The notes under the pieces are model-generated. The model did not search any database and was not told where the DNA came from. It saw nothing but the letters and a program-made list of their open reading frames with translations. A program made the position numbers and the translations under genes. 59,222 bases of DNA from Pseudomonadota bacterium (GTDB taxonomy: Bacteria; Pseudomonadota; Alphaproteobacteria; Sphingomonadales; SMXR01), in assembly GCA_022566215.1 (NCBI GenBank), contig JADFJJ010000007.1, forward strand, positions 1 through 59,222, written 5' to 3'. This document shows, piece after piece, positions 9,001 to 18,854 of this stretch. Position 1 is the first letter of the stretch. Each line of letters starts with the position of its first letter.

Positions 9001-10407
9001 ATGCAAGAAAAACGTCCAACATTTTTCAATAGCCTGTCATCACAATTGCTGGTGCTGATCATTTTGTTTGTGATGATGATCGAGGTTTTGATTTACGTTC
9101 CCTCGCTGGCCGAGTTCAGAAAAGATTATCTCGACCGCCGGCTGGTGATGGCGCAGGTGGCCGCGCTGTCGCTTGAGGAAGTCCCCGGCCAGGCGGTCAG
9201 CTCCATGCTTGAGGAGGAATTGCTGAGCGCCGCGGAAATCCAGGCAGTGATTGTGATTCGGGATGATTCGCGTCAGCTCATCCTGCGCGGCGATATGCCC
9301 TCAAGGCTTGAAGCGGTCTATGACCTCCGCAACCCCACCTCCTGGGAACTGGTGGTGGATGCTTTCACGGTGCTTGGAAGGGGCGGGACCGGCAGCATCC
9401 AGGTCGAGGGAAAACCCCTTAATACCCGCCACCAGTCGGTCCTGATTGTTTTGAGGGAAGCGCCGCTTTTTGAGGCCATGGTCGCCTTTTCAAAATCGAT
9501 CCTGATCACCTCACTGGTGATCTCCCTGGCTACGGCGGGACTGGTTTTCCTGAGCATCATGATTTTCCTGGTCCGGCCGACCAAAAGGATCACCGATAAC
9601 CTGACCCGGTTTGCCGCTCAGCCGGAATTGGAAAGGAACACCCTGAAGGTCAGCGGGCGGCGAAATGAGATTGGCCTGCTGGAGGATCAAATCTCCCACA
9701 TGCAGCGTGAAATTCAAAAAGCCTTGCAACAGAAAAAACACCTGACCAGCCTGGGGCTGGCGGTCAGCAAGATAAATCACGATCTGAGAAACATCCTTGC
9801 CACCGCCCAGCTCTCCATTGACCGGCTCACCTCGGGCAAAGCCAAGGAAAACCAGGAACAGGTCATGGCGCGTCTTTTGCGTTCGGTGGACCGGGCGGTG
9901 CGTCTTGGCGAGCGCACCCTGAAATACGGCAAAGCGGAAGAACCGCCGCCTGATAAAAAAACGTTTTTACTGGCCGGCCTGGTCGCGGAGGTGAGGGAAT
10001 CCCTCCGGGACGGCGCCCGGGGCGGCCCCAGGTGGGTGGTCAAGATTCCCAAAACCCTGAAGGTCAATGCCGACCGCGAACAATTGTTCCGGGTGCTGTT
10101 GAACCTTTGCGGTAACGCAATCGAGGCGATGGAGGGGGCGGGGACCCTGACCATAATCGGTAAGGCGGATGGCAAAGAGCACCTGATCAGGGTCAAGGAT
10201 ACCGGGCCGGGTATTCCAGAGCGGCTTCAGGAAAGCCTGTTTATTCCTTTCGCCGGGAGCACCAAGGGAAGCGGCTACGGCCTCGGCCTGGCGATCGCCC
10301 AGGAATTGGTCAAAGCGCACAATGGAGAAATTCTTTTGGAAAAATCCGGCCCAACGGGAAGCGTGTTTTGTATTTGCCTGCCCGCCAAACAACCGCGCAA
10401 AAATTAA
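9001..10407 (+). CDS. Orphan sensor histidine kinase
   Basis: An inner-membrane sensor kinase of 468 residues. Order of parts: transmembrane segment near 13-33 (LLVLIILFVMMIEVLIYV), periplasmic sensor region to about 160, second membrane segment near 165-190, HAMP-like linker with a coiled coil, then the kinase core. The phosphoacceptor region reads SKINHDLRNILATAQL (H then DLRN, a variant H-box). The ATPase has N-box FRVLLNLCGNAIEAM, G1 DTGPGIPE and G2 GSGYGLGLAIA. No response regulator is next to it. There is no recognisable Shine-Dalgarno before the ATG at 9001; the upstream DNA is AT-rich with a 16-bp interrupted palindrome (8958-8973). The signal sensed is unknown. Confidence 0.9.
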   Translation: MQEKRPTFFNSLSSQLLVLIILFVMMIEVLIYVPSLAEFRKDYLDRRLVMAQVAALSLEEVPGQAVSSMLEEELLSAAEIQAVIVIRDDSRQLILRGDMPSRLEAVYDLRNPTSWELVVDAFTVLGRGGTGSIQVEGKPLNTRHQSVLIVLREAPLFEAMVAFSKSILITSLVISLATAGLVFLSIMIFLVRPTKRITDNLTRFAAQPELERNTLKVSGRRNEIGLLEDQISHMQREIQKALQQKKHLTSLGLAVSKINHDLRNILATAQLSIDRLTSGKAKENQEQVMARLLRSVDRAVRLGERTLKYGKAEEPPPDKKTFLLAGLVAEVRESLRDGARGGPRWVVKIPKTLKVNADREQLFRVLLNLCGNAIEAMEGAGTLTIIGKADGKEHLIRVKDTGPGIPERLQESLFIPFAGSTKGSGYGLGLAIAQELVKAHNGEILLEKSGPTGSVFCICLPAKQPRKN

Positions 10408-10949
10408 TTGCCGGTGGGATTGTTCAGATTAAGATAAACCCTTTCATCGCGAATGAAGCGCCTGTTTTCCAGCTCCAGCGCCTCAACCTTTTTGAGCAGC
10501 GCCCGGGCCGCCTCGGGCATTGGGGGGCCCAAAAGCATAATCTGGGCGCGGGTGGTTTTCAACCGTTCGGTGGTCTGGCTGATGTTTGACAGTTCCATCT
10601 GCGCGCTCAGCCAGTCTTCCCTGAAGTCCGGGCCGACGGTGTTCCCTTCCAGGTTCTGCCGGAAAGGCATGTAATCGGTCTTGCGCTCAAATATCCTGCG
10701 GGCCAGGGCGGCATATTCGGCCTCCAGATGTTGCAAAAATTGAGCCGGGTTTTCGGCCCCGGCGCGTTCCTCTTCGGTCAACGCCGGCAAGGGGGACAGG
10801 GCAATCTGGTAAGGCGCCGTGCGGGCCGCTTCATGGGCCGCGATCGCCTCGCCGAAGGAAACCGTCGGCCAGTTTTCCCCTTCCGGCGCCGCACATCCGG
10901 CCAAAAGACACAAGGATGCCATGGCCATCGATTTTACAGTATTGATCAC
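10404..10949 (-). CDS. Hypothetical lipoprotein
   Basis: A 181-residue protein with no family that I recognise. The N-terminus MINTVKSMAMASLCLLAGC has a lipobox (LLAGC), so it should be lipid-modified at Cys19 and membrane-anchored. The rest is helical in character, with charged and alanine-rich segments (for example LEAEYAALARRIFERK) and a proline-containing start. The GTG start at 10949 gives the only signal peptide of adequate length. It sits almost exactly where transcription would start from the promoter at 10957-10985, so the message may be leaderless. The last 4 bp overlap the convergent kinase gene. Confidence 0.75.
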   Translation of the reverse strand: MINTVKSMAMASLCLLAGCAAPEGENWPTVSFGEAIAAHEAARTAPYQIALSPLPALTEEERAGAENPAQFLQHLEAEYAALARRIFERKTDYMPFRQNLEGNTVGPDFREDWLSAQMELSNISQTTERLKTTRAQIMLLGPPMPEAARALLKKVEALELENRRFIRDERVYLNLNNPTGN

Positions 10950-10956
10950 GGACGGG

Positions 10957-10985
10957 ATGCTAGCTTAGGACCAGAAAGGGGGCAA
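10957..10985 (-). promoter_or_regulatory. Promoter of the lipoprotein gene
   Basis: On the minus strand TTGCCC (10985-10980), a 17-bp spacer and TAGCAT (10962-10957). The predicted start point near 10950 coincides with the GTG start codon, and no Shine-Dalgarno is present. Confidence 0.5.
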
Positions 10986-11026
10986 GAAAATTGACATAAT
11001 ATTGAAAAGAAAAGCCCGAAAGAGAC

Positions 11027-11055
11027 TTGCAAGCACTCCCTTGAGGCGTTAGGTA
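11027..11055 (+). promoter_or_regulatory. Possible promoter of tRNA-Arg
   Basis: TTGCAA (11027-11032), 17 bp, TAGGTA (11050-11055). This places transcription about 28 nt upstream of the mature tRNA 5' end, which RNase P would remove. Match to consensus is moderate. Confidence 0.35.
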
Positions 11056-11089
11056 ACACTGGCTTTGAAAACCGCATTACTATTCAAAG

Positions 11090-11166
11090 GCGCCCGTAGC
11101 TCAGCTGGATAGAGCACCAGACTACGAATCTGGGGGTCGGGGGTTCGAATCCCTTCGGGCGCGCCA
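11090..11166 (+). tRNA. tRNA-Arg (anticodon ACG)
   Basis: A complete 77-nt cloverleaf. Acceptor GCGCCCG pairs with CGGGCGC; D-arm GCTC/GAGC; anticodon stem CCAGA/TCTGG around loop CTACGAA, giving anticodon ACG; variable loop GGGTC; T-arm with the TTCGAAT loop; discriminator G and an encoded CCA. A34 would be deaminated to inosine, so this tRNA reads CGU, CGC and CGA. The two track ORFs on the opposite strand here are translations of the tRNA complement. Confidence 0.97.
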
Positions 11167-11192
11167 CCCTTCGCCCTGCGGGCTTCGGGTGG
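11164..11192. repeat. Palindromic element abutting the tRNA 3' end
   Basis: A two-tier inverted repeat: CCACCC-TTC-GCCC-TGC-GGGC-TTC-GGGTGG. Both stems are perfect, with a symmetrical TTC/TTC internal loop. Its left end overlaps the CCA of tRNA-Arg. No T-run follows, so it is not a standard intrinsic terminator. Confidence 0.7.
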
Positions 11193-11224
11193 CTGACGCC
11201 AGTTAGCCAATCGGAAACGCAAAT

Positions 11225-11263
11225 GGGGCGAAGGCGTGTCGCCCGTAGCCTTGGCGAAGGGGG
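11225..11263. repeat. Imperfect palindromic repeat of the 'FAKATAG' type
   Basis: GGCGAAGGC and GCCTTGGCGAAG flank a short spacer (GTGTCGCCCGTA). Read on the minus strand the element encodes SPFAKATGD, close to the FAKATAG string that interspersed palindromic repeats yield in spurious translations of many bacterial genomes. I infer a member of that widespread class of short repeats. Confidence 0.5.
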
Positions 11264-11300
11264 ACTGCCGCAAGCCCTAAGGAGCCTTGAATTGCAAGCA

Positions 11301-11350
11301 GGAGTGTCCACCATAGCTTTAGCGACGGCGGAAGCTTTATGCGAAGGGGA
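11301..11350. repeat. Second short palindromic element
   Basis: Contains ATAGCTT and AAGCTTTAT arms around TAGCGACGGCGG, giving a bulged hairpin, and ends in the same GCGAAGGGG string that occurs in the preceding element. Together with the two upstream palindromes it makes a cluster between tRNA-Arg and the antiporter gene. Confidence 0.5.
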
Positions 11351-11441
11351 ACCAAGCCCTTAATACTTCCTCCCAGCCGCGCCATCTTCCGCTATCAGAT
11401 TTTTTGCTCTAGTGTTTCCTTAATCTTTAGGGAGGGACGAG

Positions 11442-11561
11442 GTGGAATTCGTATTTCAGGACTTGCTGATTTTAATGGCGGCGGGCTGGGTTCATCCCAG
11501 TGAGGTCGTTGACGTTCTGGCCCCGCGGGGCATGGTTGGTTTATCTGGTGTGATTTTATGA
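11442..11561 (+). CDS. Small ORF translationally coupled to the antiporter gene
   Basis: A 39-codon reading frame not in the track. It starts with GTG, close behind a purine-rich AGGGAGGGACGAG, and its TGA stop overlaps the ATG of the antiporter gene (ATGA). The product begins MEFVFQDLLILMAAGW and is hydrophobic at its N-terminus. Coupling suggests a leader peptide or a small partner protein, but I recognise no homologue. It could also be chance. Confidence 0.4.
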   Translation: MEFVFQDLLILMAAGWVHPSEVVDVLAPRGMVGLSGVIL

Positions 11562-13279
11562 ACGAATCTGAAATTTTATACGATGTGTTGATTTTTCTTT
11601 TGGCGGCGGTGGTGGTCGTCCCTTTGCTTCGGCGCTTGCGGGCCAGCCCGGTTCTTGGTTATCTTGCGGCAGGTATAATCATCGGGCCTTTTGGTCTGGC
11701 CATCATCAGAGATTCGCAAAACGCACAGACGCTGGCTGAGTTTGGCGTGGTCTTTCTGCTGTTCATGATCGGGCTTGAATTGTCGGTCGAACGTCTTCGA
11801 TCTCTAAGGCGTTATATTTTTGGGTTGGGCCTGCTTCAGGTTATTATAACCGGATCTATAATCGGCGGCATTGCCTGGGCTTTGGGAACCTCAAAAGAAG
11901 CGGCGGCAATAATCGGCTGCGGTCTGGCTTTGTCTTCAACCGCCTTTGTTCTCCAGTTGCTGAAGGAAAAGGGTGAATTGACGTCCCGTTTCGGTCAGGT
12001 CTCATTTGCAATATTGCTGCTTCAGGACATTGCTGTCGTGCCCTTTTTGATACTGGTGGCCTTGCTGGGCGAAGGAGACGGGTCTTTCCTGGGCGCCATT
12101 GGCATCGCCGCCCTCAAGGCGGCGGTAGTGCTGGCTTTGGTGATCGGTTTCGGACGCCTGTTATTGAGGCCAATTTACCGCTTGATAGCAAAGACAGGAA
12201 GTTCCGAGCTTTTTATAGCAACCACATTGCTGACCGTCCTTGGAACCGGGTGGCTGGTGTCGCTGGGGGGTTTATCAATAGCTCTCGGGGCTTTCCTTGC
12301 CGGCCTGTTGCTGGCGGAAACTGAATACCGGCACCAGGTCGAAGCAGACATCCGGCCTTTCCGGGGAATATTGCTGGGGCTTTTCTTCATGACGGTTGGG
12401 ATGTCAATGGATTTCGCCTTGATTCAAGCCAATTTATGGTTAATTGGGCTTCTGGTGGGCGCTCTTCTAATCGGCAAAACCATTATTACCGCCTTGCTTT
12501 GCCGGAGTTTTGGCTTGACCGCTTCAATCTCTGTCAAGGTTGGAATGCTTCTTTCGCAAGGCGGAGAATTCGGGTTTATCATTTTCGCGGCGGCCAGCGC
12601 TTTAGGTTTGCTTGAGCTGGAGGTCACCCAGGTTCTGCTGGCGACGGTAGCCCTGACAATGTTATTGACGCCGGGAATGGCCTTGGCCGGAAACTACTTT
12701 TCCAAAGTGCTGCTGGTTCGCGATAAAAAGTTCGTTGCCGGGTTAAGGGAAAAAGGAACGGATCTTAAGGATCATGTGATAATTGCAGGTTTTGGCCGGG
12801 TAGGACAGACCGTGGCAAGAATCCTCGAAGCGGCGGGCACCCCTTACATTGGAGTGGATTTGGACCCTGACCGCGTTTTGAAATGCCGGAAAAGCGGGAT
12901 GAATGTTTTCTTTGGCGATGCCAGCCAAATAGAGATACTCAAGACGGTTGGCGCAAAAAGCGCGAGAGCAGCCGCCATAACGATCGATCTGCCCGATCAG
13001 GCAAATAAAATAATTTCCGCCCTCCATGAATACGCACCAAGACTGCAACTCTTTGTCCGGGCGCGGGATCTGAAACATAGCCGCCAACTCAAAAACGAAG
13101 GGGTGGCTGCCGCCGTGCCCGCAACCATTGAAGCAAGCCTTCAATTAGGCGGGATGGTGTTGAAGGCTGCCGGAGCGCCTCCGAAAAAGGTCGCGAAAAT
13201 TCTCCAGGAATTTCGCAAAGCAGATTATGCCAAACTTGAAAAAATGATTATTGTCCAACCGGATATTGGTGACGATTAA
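11558..13279 (+). CDS. CPA2-family monovalent cation:proton antiporter (KefB/KefC-like)
   Basis: An inner-membrane K+ (or Na+)/H+ antiporter of 573 residues. The first about 380 residues form the Na+/H+-exchanger domain with some 12 helices: LGYLAAGIIIGPFGLA, FLLFMIGLELSVERLR, GLALSSTAFVLQLL and LLLQDIAVVPFLILV are typical of Kef proteins. After a linker, DHVIIAGFGRVGQTVARIL near 405 begins a TrkA-N/RCK domain with a Rossmann GxGxxG-type loop and an acidic GVDLDPDR, which binds NAD(H) or a nucleotide regulator. It lacks the C-terminal glutathione-regulated features needed to call KefB or KefC outright. Its base composition looks lower in GC than its neighbours, and it lies between palindromic repeats and DUF3126, suggesting it arrived later. 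Confidence 0.9.
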   Translation: MNESEILYDVLIFLLAAVVVVPLLRRLRASPVLGYLAAGIIIGPFGLAIIRDSQNAQTLAEFGVVFLLFMIGLELSVERLRSLRRYIFGLGLLQVIITGSIIGGIAWALGTSKEAAAIIGCGLALSSTAFVLQLLKEKGELTSRFGQVSFAILLLQDIAVVPFLILVALLGEGDGSFLGAIGIAALKAAVVLALVIGFGRLLLRPIYRLIAKTGSSELFIATTLLTVLGTGWLVSLGGLSIALGAFLAGLLLAETEYRHQVEADIRPFRGILLGLFFMTVGMSMDFALIQANLWLIGLLVGALLIGKTIITALLCRSFGLTASISVKVGMLLSQGGEFGFIIFAAASALGLLELEVTQVLLATVALTMLLTPGMALAGNYFSKVLLVRDKKFVAGLREKGTDLKDHVIIAGFGRVGQTVARILEAAGTPYIGVDLDPDRVLKCRKSGMNVFFGDASQIEILKTVGAKSARAAAITIDLPDQANKIISALHEYAPRLQLFVRARDLKHSRQLKNEGVAAAVPATIEASLQLGGMVLKAAGAPPKKVAKILQEFRKADYAKLEKMIIVQPDIGDD

Positions 13280-13383
13280 AATGGCCAAACTGCTGCTACG
13301 GCGAAGGATTTGCCTTTATCCTGGTGCTGGCGACGCCCGCCGAGCTGAAACTGGCCGCCAATAAACTGAAAAAGCAAAAAGGC

Positions 13384-13593
13384 TTAAGGCAGATCCATCT
13401 CCAGGATGGTCATGGTGAAGGCATAGGAGATCTCGCCCTCGTCTTCATCGCGGTAGATGGTGGCGATGAACTCCTCGCCGATATAGACCTCCACCGAATC
13501 ATCGACCCCCGGTCTCGGCTTAACCCGGATTTGGGACAGGTTGAATTTTTCCCGCAAATAGGTCTGCAAGCGGCCGGTTTCCTGGGGGGTCAT
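13384..13593 (-). CDS. DUF3126 family protein
   Basis: A 69-residue cytoplasmic protein of unknown function found mainly in alphaproteobacteria. From the ATG at 13593 it reads MTPQETGRLQTYLREKF and continues through SVEVYIGEEFIATIYRDEDEGEISYAF, the most conserved part of the family. The longer track ORF adds 42 upstream residues with no similarity to family N-termini, so the internal start is used. It is monocistronic. Confidence 0.85.
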   Translation of the reverse strand: MTPQETGRLQTYLREKFNLSQIRVKPRPGVDDSVEVYIGEEFIATIYRDEDEGEISYAFTMTILEMDLP

Positions 13594-13960
13594 GTCGCAT
13601 CTCCTGGTAATTCTTGGGCTCTGCACCGCTTTTACCCCAAGCAATCCAACCCGTAAACGTAAGATTCCCGCTAATTTACAAATTTTTATCACATTTTCGC
13701 CCAACTTTTGCCTTAGCAACGCGTCCCTATGTTTGGAGGATAGGTTTTTAACGGAATTTTACCGGGTAATTTTTGGAAAGTTGCGCAGGCTTGAAATGAA
13801 ATAATGATTCAAGGGCTCAATGAATAATAACATTTCTATCCAAAATGGCCGCGAGGCATTGACAGGCCGGTTAAAAAACATGACTTAAGCCCCAAATTTG
13901 AGTGAAAAGTGAAAATTGAGGCCAGTTTGCAACCTGGCGCTATTGGAGCCGAAAACAGTT
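13594..13960. other. AT-rich intergenic region between DUF3126 and the SleB-like gene
   Basis: About 370 bp with no convincing gene. It should hold the divergent promoters of its two neighbours. A TTGACA hexamer is present at about 13859-13864, but no good -10 follows at 16-18 bp. Short ORFs on both strands here have no ribosome sites and no family resemblance. Confidence 0.5.
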
Positions 13961-14593
13961 ATGCGGATTTTTGCCATCATATTCGCCTTCGCCCTGATGA
14001 TCCCCCTGCTGCTGCCCCAGCAGGAGAAAGCCAGGATTGTTCCGGCCAAACCGAAGCCAGTGGCGGTGGTTGCCGCTGAGCCAACCCAAGCCCCGGCAGA
14101 GGTCGCCGTTCAGCTGGTCAGCGCGCCCGCCTTTGCGCAACGCGCAGACCTGGAAACGCTGATCTGGGCGCTCGAGGTTCTGGGCGATGAGGTTGAAACC
14201 CCGGAAGGCCGCTGCCTGACCCAGGTGATTTATTTTGAAGCCCGCAGCGAGCCGGTTGAAGGCCAGCTGGCGGTCGCCCAGGTGGTGCTGAACCGCACCA
14301 AAAACCAGCGTTTTCCCGACACCATTTGCGGGGTTGTTTTCCAGAATGAAAAAATGAAGCACCGCTGCCAGTTCTCGTTTGCCTGTGACGGCCTCTCTGA
14401 CAACCCGTACAATCCGGAGGCCTGGGATTTGGCCAAGCGGATCGGCTATATCGCGCTTTCCGAACGGTGGGAGGACATCACCTACTCCGCCACCTATTAT
14501 CACGCCAACTACGTCCTGCCTTACTGGGTGACCTCCCTGGAAACAACCGCCCGGCATGGCCGCCATATCTTCTATCGTGACGGGGCTTTCTAA
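13961..14593 (+). CDS. SleB-like cell wall hydrolase
   Basis: A probable peptidoglycan hydrolase of the SleB/CwlJ (Hydrolase_2) family. The ATG at 13961 gives 210 residues beginning MRIFAIIFAFALMIPLLLP, a signal anchor, so it acts in the periplasm. A proline/alanine linker follows to about residue 70. The catalytic domain includes LTQVIYFEARSEPVEGQLAVAQVVLNR, in which the Glu of YFEAR is the expected catalytic acid, then CGVVFQ and CQFSFACDG with paired cysteines. The upstream 15 codons of the track ORF are dropped because they precede the signal sequence. In non-spore-formers the role is likely general cell wall remodelling. Confidence 0.85.
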   Translation: MRIFAIIFAFALMIPLLLPQQEKARIVPAKPKPVAVVAAEPTQAPAEVAVQLVSAPAFAQRADLETLIWALEVLGDEVETPEGRCLTQVIYFEARSEPVEGQLAVAQVVLNRTKNQRFPDTICGVVFQNEKMKHRCQFSFACDGLSDNPYNPEAWDLAKRIGYIALSERWEDITYSATYYHANYVLPYWVTSLETTARHGRHIFYRDGAF

Positions 14594-14620
14594 AGGAGCA
14601 CCGGTCTGGGAAAATTCCGG

Positions 14621-15187
14621 TCAGCTAACCCCTGCTTCCTCGAGAATTTTAATAACCGACCTGGCCCGGGCCTCCTGGGCGTATTGCAGGGCATCGCGCC
14701 CGGTGTAATCGGTGGCAAAAACATCCGCCCCGTTTTTAATCAGAGTTCTAATCACCCGGCTTTTACGCGCGGCGGCGGCTTTCATCAAAGGAGTGCGTCC
14801 CTGCTTGTCAGCAAGGTTGACGTCGGCCTTGAACTCCAGCAACAGGGCAAGCGCCATTTCATCCCCGTTTGAGGAGGCGATCATCACCGCGGTGGTCTGG
14901 TCGGGGAGGCTTTTGCTGTCCGGATAGGCGCCGTGTTCCAGCAGCAGACGCATCATCTCGTAATATTTTTCCCGGACCGCCATAATCAGGGCGGTATCTC
15001 CTCCGCGCCGGGCGTTGGGATTGGCGCCGTCAAAAAGGCGGCCGCGGGCATCGGCGATCTCATTGTCCGCAATCGCATTCAGCAAGTGATGCGTGTCCGA
15101 AAACTGGGCGCCGGCGCCGGGAGTCAGAATGGTCATCATAATCCCGGCCAAACCCAAAGCTGCTAGAAAAGTAAAAATCTTTTTCAT
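14621..15187 (-). CDS. Secreted ankyrin-repeat protein
   Basis: The 188-residue product starts MKKIFTFLAALGLAGIMM and ends its signal near AGAQ, indicating export to the periplasm. The rest is built from four to five ankyrin repeats of about 33 residues, for example ADKQGRTPLMKAAAARK and DTALIMAVREKYYEMMRLLL. Ankyrin proteins act through protein-protein contacts; the partner is unknown. The start is the ATG at 15187; the extra 33 residues in the track lack signal features. It is divergent from the SCO1 gene, and a perfect 12-bp palindrome lies between the two. Confidence 0.85.
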   Translation of the reverse strand: MKKIFTFLAALGLAGIMMTILTPGAGAQFSDTHHLLNAIADNEIADARGRLFDGANPNARRGGDTALIMAVREKYYEMMRLLLEHGAYPDSKSLPDQTTAVMIASSNGDEMALALLLEFKADVNLADKQGRTPLMKAAAARKSRVIRTLIKNGADVFATDYTGRDALQYAQEARARSVIKILEEAGVS

Positions 15188-15234
15188 TATGTTGCTCGCA
15201 ATCCTTATTTCCCGGACCTCGGGGGCCAGTCCGG

Positions 15235-15246
15235 CCCGGTACCGGG
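15235..15246. promoter_or_regulatory. 12-bp palindrome between divergent ankyrin and SCO1 genes
   Basis: CCCGGTACCGGG is a perfect inverted repeat in the 146-bp divergent intergenic region, a position fit for an operator acting on either gene. No regulator is known. Confidence 0.3.
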
Positions 15247-15333
15247 TAGAGTTTTTTATCGAAACCTCTTTCCTTGGTTTTTGCAAGGGGCTACTTTGCT
15301 ACAGGAAAAATTAAGGCGGATCAAGGAGGCTGT

Positions 15334-15951
15334 ATGAATCCCAAAATCCTTAAAGGGACAGCTGCCATTATCATTTTACTGGTTCTCGGGTATTTCGCCG
15401 GGACCCTGAGCGAACGCGCCCCGGGTCCTGCTCCGGTGGTTATCAGCCATGGTGAAGCGGACATCGGCGGGGCGTTTGAGCTGGTTGACACCGGCGGCAA
15501 TGCAGTGACTGATCAGACCCTGCTGGGAAAAAAGGCGCTGATTTATTTTGGCTATACCAACTGCCCGGATGTCTGCCCGCTCGATATGAACCGGATTTCC
15601 ATGGCCCTGAACATTCTTGGGCAGAACCGGCCGGTCCTAGAAGTTCTGCAGCCGGTCTTTATCAGCATCGACCCGGCGCGCGATCCGCCCGATCAAGTGG
15701 CGCGTTTTCTGGCCAGGTATCACCCCTCCTTTATTGGCCTGACCGGCACGTTTGAGCAGATGGAGCGGACCGCCAAAGCCTACAAAGTCGCCTATGAAAA
15801 AATTCTGGCCGCCGAGGATCAACCCCTGATTAATCATTCCTCTAATATTTACCTGATGGACGAGCAGGGCAAATATATCACCCATTTCGGCTCTGACGTA
15901 CCGCCCGGAGCCCTGGCGGAGGCCATCCTTGGTCATCTCGGTTCGTCCTGA
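15334..15951 (+). CDS. SCO1/SenC family copper chaperone
   Basis: Membrane-anchored thioredoxin-fold protein that delivers copper to the CuA site of cytochrome c oxidase. From the ATG at 15334, preceded by AAGGAGG, it has 205 residues: an N-terminal anchor ([16 protein letters not shown]), then the SCO domain. The copper ligands are visible in NCPDVCP near residues 82-88, and the His in INHSSNIYL near 169. The usual FGYT-CPD and [10 protein letters not shown] landmarks are present. Its stop overlaps the next start by one base, so it is translationally coupled to the YcgN-family gene. Confidence 0.92.
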   Translation: MNPKILKGTAAIIILLVLGYFAGTLSERAPGPAPVVISHGEADIGGAFELVDTGGNAVTDQTLLGKKALIYFGYTNCPDVCPLDMNRISMALNILGQNRPVLEVLQPVFISIDPARDPPDQVARFLARYHPSFIGLTGTFEQMERTAKAYKVAYEKILAAEDQPLINHSSNIYLMDEQGKYITHFGSDVPPGALAEAILGHLGSS

Positions 15952-16391
15952 TGAACACCTCCCGCCGGTTCTGGGAACAAAAATCCTTGCCTGAGATGAC
16001 CAAAAAGGAGTGGGAGCTGTTGTGTGACGGCTGCGGCAAATGCTGTCTTCACAAGCTTGAAGACGAAGATACCGGCGAGGTTAAATATACCGCGGTTGCG
16101 TGCCGGCTTCTGGACCTGAAAACTATCCGCTGCACCAATTACAAAAAGCGCGGCCGGCTGGTGGCCGATTGCCTGCAGCTGAACGCCAGGACCGCCGCGG
16201 AGTTTAAATGGCTGCCGGGAACCTGCGCCTACCGGCTGCTGGCCGAGGGGAAAGGCTTGCCTGAGTGGCATCCGCTGGTCTCCGGAGATAATGAAAGCGT
16301 CCATACCGCCGGGATATCAATCAGGGGCAAATGCACATCAGAGCGCAGCGCCGGTGATCTGCAGGATCACTTGTGGCCGGACTTTGAATAG
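15951..16391 (+). CDS. YcgN-family cysteine cluster protein (UPF0260)
   Basis: A 146-residue protein of the UPF0260/YkgJ-like group. Its cysteines form the family pattern: CDGCGKCC near residues 25-32, [11 protein letters not shown] near 51-61, DCLQL and GTCAYRLL. These could bind zinc or an iron-sulfur cluster; biochemical function is not established for the family. The ATG overlaps the SCO1 stop codon (TGATG), suggesting the two are made together. Confidence 0.88.
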   Translation: MNTSRRFWEQKSLPEMTKKEWELLCDGCGKCCLHKLEDEDTGEVKYTAVACRLLDLKTIRCTNYKKRGRLVADCLQLNARTAAEFKWLPGTCAYRLLAEGKGLPEWHPLVSGDNESVHTAGISIRGKCTSERSAGDLQDHLWPDFE

Positions 16392-16406
16392 GCCTAGACG
16401 CTTCGC

Positions 16407-18854
<2,448 letters not shown>

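Noticed and set aside
11049-11314. Two minus-strand ORFs (74 and 76 aa) over tRNA-Arg, one containing EGIRTPDPQIRSLVLYPAELRA
   Set aside because: This is the well-known false translation of a tRNA complement. The DNA is a tRNA plus palindromic repeats.
11167-13600. Integrated genomic island at tRNA-Arg
   Set aside because: No integrase, no direct repeat of the tRNA 3' end, and only one candidate cargo gene.
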